In this document: piece after piece, positions 22,188-29,711 of the stretch
How the letters are laid out: each line of letters begins with the position of its first letter
How positions within the stretch are numbered: position 1 is the stretch's first letter
From: Candidatus Uhrbacteria bacterium
GTDB taxonomy: Bacteria; Patescibacteriota; Patescibacteriia; 2-12-FULL-60-25
Assembly: GCA_018499965.2 (NCBI GenBank)
Contig: JAHBAS020000029.1
Span: forward strand, 1-33,694
Reading direction: 5' to 3'
Length of the DNA stretch: 33,694 bases
The notes under the pieces: generated by a model
The model's input: the letters and a program-made list of their open reading frames with translations, nothing else
Database searches by the model: none
Told to the model about the DNA's origin: nothing
Translations under genes and position numbers: made by a program

Positions 22188-22981
22188 AAACGCTTCTTCG
22201 ATCCCTTTCGTCAATAAGCGCGATCGCTCAAGGGTCGGATATGCGCGTTATCTCCGATACGCTTCATGCGTACGAAAAAATACCGAAGGTAAAAAGGAAT
22301 CTCGTTCTCTTGCGAAGGGAATTGAAGAAGAAATATCCGTTCTTTTTTCAAAGGCGACCTCGGCATGGAGCGAAGGAATTGCGGCTTCAGTGCGTTCCGA
22401 CGCGCGTATCTTCGCATACGACTATGCTATCCAGCTTCACAAAAGACCGCATGAAGACCTTTGTAAAAACGCATCGAGGAGATATCATGCGACTCCGAGA
22501 GGAAGTCCGAAAAGCATTTCCCATTAAGAGTTATAAGCATGCGTTTCGAGTGAAGGATTACGGGAGTTTTTTAGAAGCTTCAAGAAAGTATCGTGATCGA
22601 CGATCCATGATGGATATCGTTGGCATGAGGATCGTACCAAAAAAAGCTCTATTTTTTCCTGATGCGATTCGGCGGATGGAGGATGTTTTCCGAGGTCGGA
22701 TTGATTTTCGGTTGAATACGTTCGCATATACCGATTTAGAAATAAAGAAGGTGTTGGGAAGGTATTCTTTATACCATCATGCAATTCATTATTATTTTTC
22801 ACTAGGAGATTTTTATATCGAGATCCAGATGAAGACCCCGGCGATTGATCAATGGAGCATGCTGCATCATGATACATTGTACAAAAGAAAGGTGATGATC
22901 ACGGCGCAAGAAAAGCGAGCAATTATGGCCTTTGGCCGGATAAGTAATATCGTTGATTATCATCGCATGCTTGAGGGATAG
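22184..22981 (+). CDS. RelA/SpoT-type nucleotide pyrophosphokinase (small alarmone synthetase-like)
   Basis: This 265-aa protein carries the synthetase fold of RelA/SpoT enzymes without a hydrolase, TGS or ACT domain. Visible motifs: R122, K124, S128 and K135 (FRVKDYGSFLEASRKY), the nucleotide-binding basic stretch; D144 in MMDIVGMRIV; a YHHAIHYYF block (197-205), like the usual GYxxxH; and YIEIQMKTPAIDQWSMLHHD with E213 and Q215, the magnesium-binding and catalytic region. The key residues are present, so pyrophosphate transfer from ATP to a nucleotide is plausible (inference). The first 100 residues are basic, helical and unassigned. Its ATG at 22184 overlaps the deaminase stop; an earlier in-frame ATG at 22163 is less likely. 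With the HD protein at 10335 it would complete a split alarmone system. A toxin-type synthetase is the main alternative. Confidence 0.75.
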   Translation: MKTLLRSLSSISAIAQGSDMRVISDTLHAYEKIPKVKRNLVLLRRELKKKYPFFFQRRPRHGAKELRLQCVPTRVSSHTTMLSSFTKDRMKTFVKTHRGDIMRLREEVRKAFPIKSYKHAFRVKDYGSFLEASRKYRDRRSMMDIVGMRIVPKKALFFPDAIRRMEDVFRGRIDFRLNTFAYTDLEIKKVLGRYSLYHHAIHYYFSLGDFYIEIQMKTPAIDQWSMLHHDTLYKRKVMITAQEKRAIMAFGRISNIVDYHRMLEG

Positions 22982-23064
22982 GCGTGCTGTGTGATTTTTT
23001 TAGAATCTTCGCTTTTTCTTCCAACTTTGCTACTCTTTCCTTAACATCGATGCTGATGCCGACT

Positions 23065-24441
23065 ATGCTTTCCCTCTATAATACCGCCTCTCGTTCCGTG
23101 CAGCCGATTAAGCCAATTGTTCCTGGAAAAATCGGGATGTACTGCTGTGGACCGACGGTATACCAACGGGCGCATATCGGTAATCTCCGGGCATACGTGA
23201 TGGAAGATATCTTGAGGCGCGTTTTAGAATCCGTGGAGGGTTATGAGGTGAAACACGTGATGAATATCACGGATGTTGGTCACTTGGTCGGGGACGAAGA
23301 TGAGGGTGAAGATAAGATCGAAAAGAGTTCACGGGAACAGGGGAAAGATGCATGGCATATCGCCCGGGAGTACGAGAAGCTTTTTCGAGCTGATATCGCC
23401 ATGCTCAACGTCCTTGAACCGAGCGCGATGCCTAGAGCGACGGAACATATCGCGGAACAAATTGAGCTCGTAAAAGCTTTGGAAGAAAAAGGGTATACCT
23501 ATCGTACGAGTGACGGGATCTATTTCGATACGTCGAAGATGTCTTCTTATGGTCGACTAAGTGGTCAGCGCTTGGAGGATAAGCAAGGCGGGGCGCGCGT
23601 AGAGATAAATCAGGAAAAGAGAAATGCAACCGATTTTGCGCTCTGGAAGTTTTCGCCAGCGGATCAGCAGAGGCAGATGGAATGGGATAGCCCATGGGGA
23701 AAGGGATTTCCTGGGTGGCATATCGAATGCAGCGCCATGAGTCGTAAGGAGCTTGGACAGCCTTTTGATATCCATTGCGGAGGCGTGGATCATATTCCGG
23801 TGCATCATGAAAATGAAATCGCGCAGAGCGAATGCGCGTATGGCGTGCCATACGTCCAGCATTGGGCGCATGTTGAGTTCTTGACCGTTGAAGGTCAAAA
23901 GATGAGCAAGTCGATCGGAAACGTGTTCAATCTCGATGATCTTCGGGGTGGCGGCATCGACGCTCGGGCGTTGAGGTTGTTCTTTTTGGGGGCGCATTAT
24001 CGAAGCAAGCAGAATTTTACGTGGGAGGCTGTTAAGGGCGCGCAGAGTGCGTTTATTCGCTTGGAACGTATCGTTCGAACATGGGCGAAACCGACGAATG
24101 GCATTGCGCTTTTAGAAGAGAAGTTCCGGAACGCGCTTTTGGATGATTTAAATACGCCGAGTGCGCTCGCTGTGATGTGGGAAATTGCAGAGTCCTCCTA
24201 TGATGATGGGGCAAAGGCGGCTTCCATGATCTTTATCGATCGTGTACTCGGACTAGGTCTTGCCGATGTTATTTCAAGACCTCTTCTCGTCCCTGCAGAT
24301 GTGCAGGCATTAGCAGAGCGTCGTCTGAAGGCGCGACAAGCCAAGGACTGGGTGGAATCGGATCGCGTACGTGATGAAATGGCGGCATTAGGTTGGGTTG
24401 TTCAAGATACGAAAGACGGGTATACGATTGAACGCCTATGA
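23065..24441 (+). CDS. cysS: Cysteine--tRNA ligase (CysRS)
   Basis: This 458-aa class I aminoacyl-tRNA synthetase charges tRNA-Cys. It shows the zinc-site cysteine and HIGH region [20 protein letters not shown] (HIGN at 37-40), the tRNA-dependent MNITDVGHL segment, GWHIECSAM and [20 protein letters not shown] with further zinc ligands, and KMSKSIGN (from residue 279). The C-terminal anticodon-binding region is short. The frame is open from 22984, but homologues begin at MLSLYNT, so I use ATG 23065; ATGs at 23050 and 23056 remain possible, and a TGC-TACTCT box ends at 23036. The stop overlaps the transporter gene by ATGA. Confidence 0.96.
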   Translation: MLSLYNTASRSVQPIKPIVPGKIGMYCCGPTVYQRAHIGNLRAYVMEDILRRVLESVEGYEVKHVMNITDVGHLVGDEDEGEDKIEKSSREQGKDAWHIAREYEKLFRADIAMLNVLEPSAMPRATEHIAEQIELVKALEEKGYTYRTSDGIYFDTSKMSSYGRLSGQRLEDKQGGARVEINQEKRNATDFALWKFSPADQQRQMEWDSPWGKGFPGWHIECSAMSRKELGQPFDIHCGGVDHIPVHHENEIAQSECAYGVPYVQHWAHVEFLTVEGQKMSKSIGNVFNLDDLRGGGIDARALRLFFLGAHYRSKQNFTWEAVKGAQSAFIRLERIVRTWAKPTNGIALLEEKFRNALLDDLNTPSALAVMWEIAESSYDDGAKAASMIFIDRVLGLGLADVISRPLLVPADVQALAERRLKARQAKDWVESDRVRDEMAALGWVVQDTKDGYTIERL

Positions 24442-25718
24442 GTTCCTCGAAAAAAGAAAAAAAGACGCTTCTTCAGCGCATCGGTCCGGGATTCGTCACA
24501 GGTGCGGCGGATGACGATCCGTCTGGCATAGGAACATATTCGCAAACAGGCGCGCAATTCGGGTATAGTCAATTGTGGCTCGCGTTTTTTTCAATGCCGT
24601 TCATGATCGCGGTGCAGGAGATGTGCGGTCGTATCGGTATGGTTGCAGGAAAAGGGTTGGCAGGTGTGCTTCGGGAACGATATTCAAAGTGGGTGCTGTG
24701 GACGATTGTTTCCCTTTTATTTTTTGCGAATTCCATCAATATCGGGGCAGATATCGGAGCTATGGCCGCAGCGGCGCAAATGCTTTTCGGTTTGCCCTTG
24801 TACGTATGGCTATTCGGGTTCGTGTTTTTGATTTTGGGGCTTGAACTTTTCCTCTCATATTCGACGTATGCGCGAATTTTGAAGTGGCTGAGTTTTTCCC
24901 TCGTGGCGTATATCATCACGGCTTTCATCATCAAACAGCCTTGGGATCGTATTGTGCTGGCCACATTGATACCGCATTTTTCGTTCACGCTCCCGTACAT
25001 GATGAATATCGTCGCTGTTCTTGGGACGACGATTTCCCCGTACCTTTTCTTTTGGCAGGCGGATGAAGAGGTGGAAGAAGAAATTGTTCGAAAAAAAATC
25101 CTTGGTTTTGGTAGCTTGCGAAGACCCTTCGTAACTAAAGGCGATGTGTCAGATATGCGACAGGATACGTTTATTGGAATGATTTTTTCCAATATCGCCA
25201 TGTTCTTCATTATCGTGACGGCGGCATCGACGTTGCATGCGAATGGCATTTTTGAGATTCAGACGGCGACGGATGCGGCTGAAGCCCTGCGTCCGCTTGC
25301 TGGTCAATTCACGTACCTTCTTTTTACCCTTGGTATTATTTCCGTGGGCTTATTGGCGGTGCCGATTCTAGCCGGATCTGCATCATATGCTATTGCGGAA
25401 GCTTTTGGATGGAATGAAGGCTTATCGAAAAAAGTGAGAGAGGCACCGGCATTTTATGCCGTCATCGCGGCGGCGACGGTTTTCGGTCTTTCGGTGAATC
25501 TTATTGGTATTCCGCCGTTTAAGATGTTGTACTATTCGGCGATCCTGAACGGTCTTATTGCGGCGCCATTGCTGTATTTTATTGTTCGAGTAGCGAGCAG
25601 TAAGGAGGTTATGGGTTCATATGCGAATGGGCGATGGTCGAATATTCTCGGATGGACGATTTTTATTTTAATGTCTATTGCAGGCCTCTCATTTGTCGGG
25701 TTAAGCATCTTCGGATAG
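24438..25718 (+). CDS. NRAMP-related divalent metal transporter
   Basis: The 426-aa membrane protein has about eleven hydrophobic segments and the NRAMP (LeuT-fold) layout. The TM1 metal-site motif, DPGN in classical NRAMPs, reads DDDPSGIGT (D25-T33), keeping aspartate and proline but not the asparagine. The TM6 MPH region reads VAVLGTTISPYLFFWQ, with no methionine, followed by an acidic loop DEEVEEE. Loss of Asn and Met is known for NRAMP-related magnesium-type transporters, so Mg or Mn is more likely than Fe. Transport is presumably proton-coupled or passive import (inference). The gene overlaps cysS by 4 nt and may share its transcript. Confidence 0.85.
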   Translation: MSSSKKEKKTLLQRIGPGFVTGAADDDPSGIGTYSQTGAQFGYSQLWLAFFSMPFMIAVQEMCGRIGMVAGKGLAGVLRERYSKWVLWTIVSLLFFANSINIGADIGAMAAAAQMLFGLPLYVWLFGFVFLILGLELFLSYSTYARILKWLSFSLVAYIITAFIIKQPWDRIVLATLIPHFSFTLPYMMNIVAVLGTTISPYLFFWQADEEVEEEIVRKKILGFGSLRRPFVTKGDVSDMRQDTFIGMIFSNIAMFFIIVTAASTLHANGIFEIQTATDAAEALRPLAGQFTYLLFTLGIISVGLLAVPILAGSASYAIAEAFGWNEGLSKKVREAPAFYAVIAAATVFGLSVNLIGIPPFKMLYYSAILNGLIAAPLLYFIVRVASSKEVMGSYANGRWSNILGWTIFILMSIAGLSFVGLSIFG

Positions 25719-25751
25719 CGTCGTCGTTCACTTCTCCCTGTTTTACGCTCG

Positions 25752-25760
25752 TGGTAAGAT
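25752..25760 (+). promoter_or_regulatory. Extended -10 element before the 25767 gene
   Basis: TGG-TAAGAT ends 6 nt before the ATG at 25767, so transcription would start at about the A of the ATG. No convincing -35 is visible. Confidence 0.5.
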
Positions 25761-25766
25761 GCGAGT

Positions 25767-26294
25767 ATGACGAATGGTCTTCCGACGCCAGAAATGCCAA
25801 AGATTTCTCCAGAAATGATTCCTGGAGAAGACTTGAGCGACATTGAAGCAGATCAGCAAGCATACGAACGATCTGCGGAGCGTTTGGATGATGTTCTGCA
25901 CGCAGAGCAGGCAGGATCTTCACCAGTACGAATAGCAAAGGATGGCGATGATGAAGTCGTTGCTCAGCCGCGTGTTGCTATTTCACCGAAAGATCCGGTT
26001 GTGATCGAGGTCGAAAAAATTCTTGAAGATGGTATCGGTCCTTTTTATGCAGCCATGCCTCAAGAGGCGAAGGATGAATTTAAGAAAAAAGGAGAAGCGG
26101 TTGCACAGGAAGTCTCAGACATGGTCCGTACATTTCACGTTCGTTTTCGTCGATTGATTTCGTTGATCACGAGTTGGCTCAAGACGATTCCGGGCGTTAA
26201 TAAGTATTTTTTGGAGCAGGAGGCGAAGATCAAGGCAGATCGTATCGTACAATTGATCGAAGCTCGTAAGAATGACATGACGCATTCCGTATGA
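25767..26294 (+). CDS. Conserved-type hypothetical protein paired with the TraG/HerA-like ATPase
   Basis: I do not recognise a functional domain in this 175-aa protein. The first 80 residues are acidic and probably disordered. Residues 85-170 are mostly helical, with an amphipathic stretch (VRTFHVRFRRLISLITSWL) followed by a PGVNKYFLEQEAKIKADR segment, suggesting membrane association and helix bundling. Its stop overlaps the start of the large ATPase gene (ATGA), so the two are translationally coupled and probably work together, for example as an anchor or regulator of the ATPase (inference). Confidence 0.8.
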   Translation: MTNGLPTPEMPKISPEMIPGEDLSDIEADQQAYERSAERLDDVLHAEQAGSSPVRIAKDGDDEVVAQPRVAISPKDPVVIEVEKILEDGIGPFYAAMPQEAKDEFKKKGEAVAQEVSDMVRTFHVRFRRLISLITSWLKTIPGVNKYFLEQEAKIKADRIVQLIEARKNDMTHSV

Positions 26295-28861
26295 TCCCAC
26301 TTTTTCAAGTTGGCGTTCTCCCGGGCGGAGAAGATGCTATTTCGCAAGCGATGAACGTGAGCGTCTCATCTCCGGCGGATATTTTATTACATCCAATCGC
26401 TATCGTCGTGTACGTTGTTCTCGCGATCGTTTTTTTGTTCGTATCTATTGTAAGCGTGATTCGTTGGTACGCCCGAAAGTATCGAACGGCCGCCTCGTCT
26501 CTAGGGATGGATATTTTGCGGGTCTCCGTTCCGAAGGATTTAAAGGGAGGTGAATCGAGCAATGATACTGGAACGCAGAAGATCCATGAAATGATTTCCG
26601 TAATGGAAACGATCTTTTCTACGATCGGATCGTTGAAGGCGGAGCGTGGGTTTATGTCATGGCTGTATGGGCGGTCGGATCATTTTTCATTTGAAACCGT
26701 ATTCGAGCACCAAAAAATCCGTTTTTACGTTGCTGTCCCTCAGCGATATCGGCACTTCCTTGAAGAGCAGATTCATGCGCAGTATCCCGATGCTTCTATT
26801 GAAGAAGTTCCGGATTACAATATCTTTACCCCAACGGGTATTATCATGGGAAGCTACGTGAATTTTCGTCGATCATCTTGTTTTCCGATTAAGACATATG
26901 CAAAATTGGAATCTGATCCTTTGAATTCGCTTACGAATACGTTGGCGAAGTTGAGCGATACCGAAGGAGCGGCGATTCAGGTCGTCTTGCGATCAGCTCC
27001 TGCAAAATGGCGTGATGAAGGTCTGCGCATTGCACGAGCGATGCAGCAGGGGAAGAAGCTTTCTGATGTAAGTGGAGGCGGGAGCGGCGGGGCGTTTAAA
27101 ATGGTTGGAAAGGAAATAAAGAACGTAGCGTTCGGGTCAAAACCGGATGCGCAAAAAGAAGCATATCGACTCTCTCCATTGGAAGAAGAAATGGTGAAGG
27201 GATTGGAAGAAAAGGCGTCAAAGGCTGGTTTGGACGTAAATATTCGCGTTGCGGTATGCACGGCGTCTCCGCAACGTTCGCAACTCGTTTTGAATAATAT
27301 CTTGCAGTCTTTCGGACAATATAATATTTATGAGTACGGCAACTCTTTCGTAAAGGCTATGCCGCGCCGACGAAGCGTGTTGATCGAGGATTTTATCCAC
27401 CGTGCATTTTCTGAACCGTATCGTATCGTTTTAAACGCCGAAGAAGCGGCTTCGATTTACCATTTCCCGCTTTCAACCACGGAAACGCCGAAGATTGATT
27501 GGCTTACATCCCGTAAGGCGCTTCCACCATCGAATATTCCTGAAGAAGGGTTGGAACTTGGTTTTTCCGAGTATCGTGGGCATCGTTATGCGATTCGGAT
27601 GAAGCAACAGGATCGTCGACGGCACATGTACATCATCGGAAAGTCTGGTTCTGGTAAAACCGAGCTCATGAAAGGCATGGCCAAACAGGATATCGAAGCT
27701 GGACGTGGCGTATGTATCATGGATCCTCATGGCGAGTTCGCTCGGGATATGCTGGAATTCGTTCCTCGGGATCGTGCGGATGATGTGATCTACTTCTCTC
27801 CGGCGGATGTTGATCGACCGATGGGATTGAACATGTTGGAATACAATCCTGCTTATCCGCAGCAGAAGGAATTGGCTGTGGCGGAGATGTTAAAGATCTT
27901 TGATCGTTTGTTTGACCTCAAAGCCACGGGCGGTCCAATGTTCGAATACTACATGCGTAATGCGCTGTTGTTGATCATGGATCATCCGGAATCAGGATCG
28001 ACGCTGCTAGATATCCCGCGCGTGTTAGCGGATGAGGAGTTCCGCCGATTAAAGCTCTCAAAATGTAAGAATCAGCAAGTGAAAGATTTCTGGATCAAAG
28101 AAGCACAGAAGGCTGGCGGTGAAGCATCGCTTGCGAATATGGTGCCGTATATCGCATCAAAACTCGCGCCATTCATTACGAACGATTTCATGCGTCCGAT
28201 TATCGGCCAGCAGAAATCGGCCTTTAATGTCCGCGAGGCCATGGATTCGCAAAAGATCCTCTTATTGGATCTCGCAAAAGGAAAAATCGGTGATCTAAAT
28301 GCCTATCTGGTCGGCATGGTCTTGGTTGGAAAGATTTTAAATGCCGCCCTTGAGCGCTCGGATATGGCGTCGGCGGATCGAAAGGATTTCTATTTGTATA
28401 TTGATGAGTTCCAGAATTTCTTAACGGATTCGATCAGCTCAATCCTTTCCGAAGCTCGTAAGTACGGATTGAATCTTATCGTCGCGCATCAGTTTATCGG
28501 TCAACTTGAAAAAATGCAGGAAATCCGGGATGCGATCTTCGGAAACGTCGGATCCATGGCCGCGTTCCGCATCGGGCCTGACGATGCGGAATTCATTGAA
28601 AAAGAATTCACGCCGGTTTTTTCCCGATACGACCTCATCAACGTAGAGGCGTTTAGCTGCAATGCGAAAATCTTGATCGATAATGCGGCGTCTCGGCCGT
28701 TTAATTTCAAGCCGGTCTTGCAGGTTCCGGCCGGGGATAAAGAACTTCCAGAGCTCATTAAAGAACTTTCTCGATATAAGTACGGTCGTAAGCGTGAGCT
28801 CGTTGAAGCAGAGATTCGTGAACGCGTTGCCGCGGTAGATGTTTTCTTGGACGCGGAATAA
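26291..28861 (+). CDS. Membrane-anchored TraG/VirD4/HerA-like ATPase
   Basis: The 856-aa protein has a membrane helix at about residues 36-58, an N-terminal cytoplasmic domain of some 380 residues, and a C-terminal RecA-like motor. Walker A is GKSGSGKT (450-457), followed by a CIMDPHGEFARDML stretch typical of HerA/TraG-like ATPases. Walker B is LYIDEFQNF (D705-E706), then a sensor-like segment, NLIVAHQFIGQL. Relatives are type IV secretion coupling proteins that pump DNA or protein. No relaxase, VirB4 or other conjugation gene is in the window, so a conjugation role is unproven. Chromosome handling or a type IV pilus/competence-linked export role are alternatives. It is coupled to the 25767 gene. 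A GGGSGG linker lies near residue 260. Confidence 0.88.
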   Translation: MIPLFQVGVLPGGEDAISQAMNVSVSSPADILLHPIAIVVYVVLAIVFLFVSIVSVIRWYARKYRTAASSLGMDILRVSVPKDLKGGESSNDTGTQKIHEMISVMETIFSTIGSLKAERGFMSWLYGRSDHFSFETVFEHQKIRFYVAVPQRYRHFLEEQIHAQYPDASIEEVPDYNIFTPTGIIMGSYVNFRRSSCFPIKTYAKLESDPLNSLTNTLAKLSDTEGAAIQVVLRSAPAKWRDEGLRIARAMQQGKKLSDVSGGGSGGAFKMVGKEIKNVAFGSKPDAQKEAYRLSPLEEEMVKGLEEKASKAGLDVNIRVAVCTASPQRSQLVLNNILQSFGQYNIYEYGNSFVKAMPRRRSVLIEDFIHRAFSEPYRIVLNAEEAASIYHFPLSTTETPKIDWLTSRKALPPSNIPEEGLELGFSEYRGHRYAIRMKQQDRRRHMYIIGKSGSGKTELMKGMAKQDIEAGRGVCIMDPHGEFARDMLEFVPRDRADDVIYFSPADVDRPMGLNMLEYNPAYPQQKELAVAEMLKIFDRLFDLKATGGPMFEYYMRNALLLIMDHPESGSTLLDIPRVLADEEFRRLKLSKCKNQQVKDFWIKEAQKAGGEASLANMVPYIASKLAPFITNDFMRPIIGQQKSAFNVREAMDSQKILLLDLAKGKIGDLNAYLVGMVLVGKILNAALERSDMASADRKDFYLYIDEFQNFLTDSISSILSEARKYGLNLIVAHQFIGQLEKMQEIRDAIFGNVGSMAAFRIGPDDAEFIEKEFTPVFSRYDLINVEAFSCNAKILIDNAASRPFNFKPVLQVPAGDKELPELIKELSRYKYGRKRELVEAEIRERVAAVDVFLDAE

Positions 28862-28978
28862 GCCTTGTTTTGTGAGGTGTTTAGATTCGGAATAGGTCAA
28901 GTGAGTTATCCACTTCTCAGGTCTTTTGGTCGATGTTACTCTGATTGTGGACATATTGATCCTAGAAAGGGTGGGGTC

Positions 28979-29623
28979 ATGAAATCCAAAACAAAAAACA
29001 CTATGCCGGAGATAAACCCGGCCGATCAATATCACGCAGGCGATAGCACTGATCCGGGCGGTGCATCCGCGCCTGTTACAGCGAGCGAAACACGATACGC
29101 CGTTGCAAGAAAACTTATCACGAACCTCAAAGAGGAGCTCGCGAATTTAGAGCGTTTACTTGCGGGCGATGCCGATCCGGCGCAGATCGAAGATCTCATT
29201 ATCCGTAAAGAAACGGACCAAGGGGATCTTATCGGTCCGGCGCAGGAAGGAAAGATTCTTGAAGGCGTTTTCGACGGTCAGCACATGATCGGTTCGGATG
29301 GAAAACAGTATCTCGTCCCTCCGAATTACGCCTCCAAGTCTAAGCTCGTTGAGGGAGATATTTTAAAACTCACCATTGCCCCAAATGGCACGTTTCTGTT
29401 TAAGCAGATCGGTCCAATTGAGCGCAAGCGCGTGATGGGTATTCTCATGCAGGATGAGCAAACGGGCGACTGGAAGGTGGTCGCGGACGGGAAGAAATAC
29501 AATATTCTGACCGCTTCCGTAACCTTCTTTAAGGGAAACCCTGGTGACGACGTTGTCATCCTCGTTCCGAAATCCGCTCCATCTCGATGGGCTGCGGTTG
29601 AGAATGTCATTAAGCGCCAATAA
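28979..29623 (+). CDS. Conserved hypothetical protein, about 50-residue N-terminal tail plus beta-rich domain
   Basis: The protein is 214 aa from ATG 28979, which has a purine-rich AAAGGGTGGGG upstream; the frame is open from 28865, but that part does not look coding. After a disordered start, a helix (about residues 38-60, LITNLKEELANLERLL) precedes a beta-rich domain with EGVFDGQHMIGSDGKQYLVP, SKSKLVEGDILKLTI, IGPIERKRVMGIL and a final WAAVENVIKR segment. The alternation of short strands suggests two small barrel-like subdomains, perhaps for nucleic acid binding (speculative). A TGT-TACTCT box at 28934-28942 is a possible promoter. A terminator follows. Confidence 0.8.
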   Translation: MKSKTKNTMPEINPADQYHAGDSTDPGGASAPVTASETRYAVARKLITNLKEELANLERLLAGDADPAQIEDLIIRKETDQGDLIGPAQEGKILEGVFDGQHMIGSDGKQYLVPPNYASKSKLVEGDILKLTIAPNGTFLFKQIGPIERKRVMGILMQDEQTGDWKVVADGKKYNILTASVTFFKGNPGDDVVILVPKSAPSRWAAVENVIKRQ

Positions 29624-29646
29624 GATCTTTTTGACAGGGTGAAGCG

Positions 29647-29682
29647 AAAGTGGGTGGGGAAGGGCCTGCCCACTTTTGTTTT
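29647..29682 (+). terminator. Intrinsic terminator before dnaX
   Basis: AAAGTGGG (29647-29654) pairs with CCCACTTT (29669-29676) and is followed by TGTTTTTC. The loop contains GGGGAAGGGCCTG with some further pairing. Confidence 0.82.
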
Positions 29683-29696
29683 TCATACGAATACTC

Positions 29697-29702
29697 TATA
29701 TT
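29697..29702 (+). promoter_or_regulatory. -10 box before dnaX
   Basis: TATATT ends 9 nt before ATG 29712, the same spacing as at 13221 and 13861. It supports this start over ATG 29706, which would be only 3 nt away, and over the upstream in-frame start at 29676 inside the terminator. Confidence 0.5.
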
Positions 29703-29711
29703 CCGATGCGT

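Noticed and set aside
22984-23064. Extended N terminus of CysRS
   Set aside because: The 27 extra residues precede the family's usual start and include a likely -10 box.
26291-28861. Integrative conjugative element
   Set aside because: Only the TraG/HerA-like ATPase is present; no relaxase, integrase, attachment-site duplication or other transfer genes were seen.
28865-28978. Extended N terminus of the 28979 protein
   Set aside because: The extra 38 residues have no Shine-Dalgarno and a different character; a purine-rich site precedes ATG 28979 and a possible promoter lies within the stretch.
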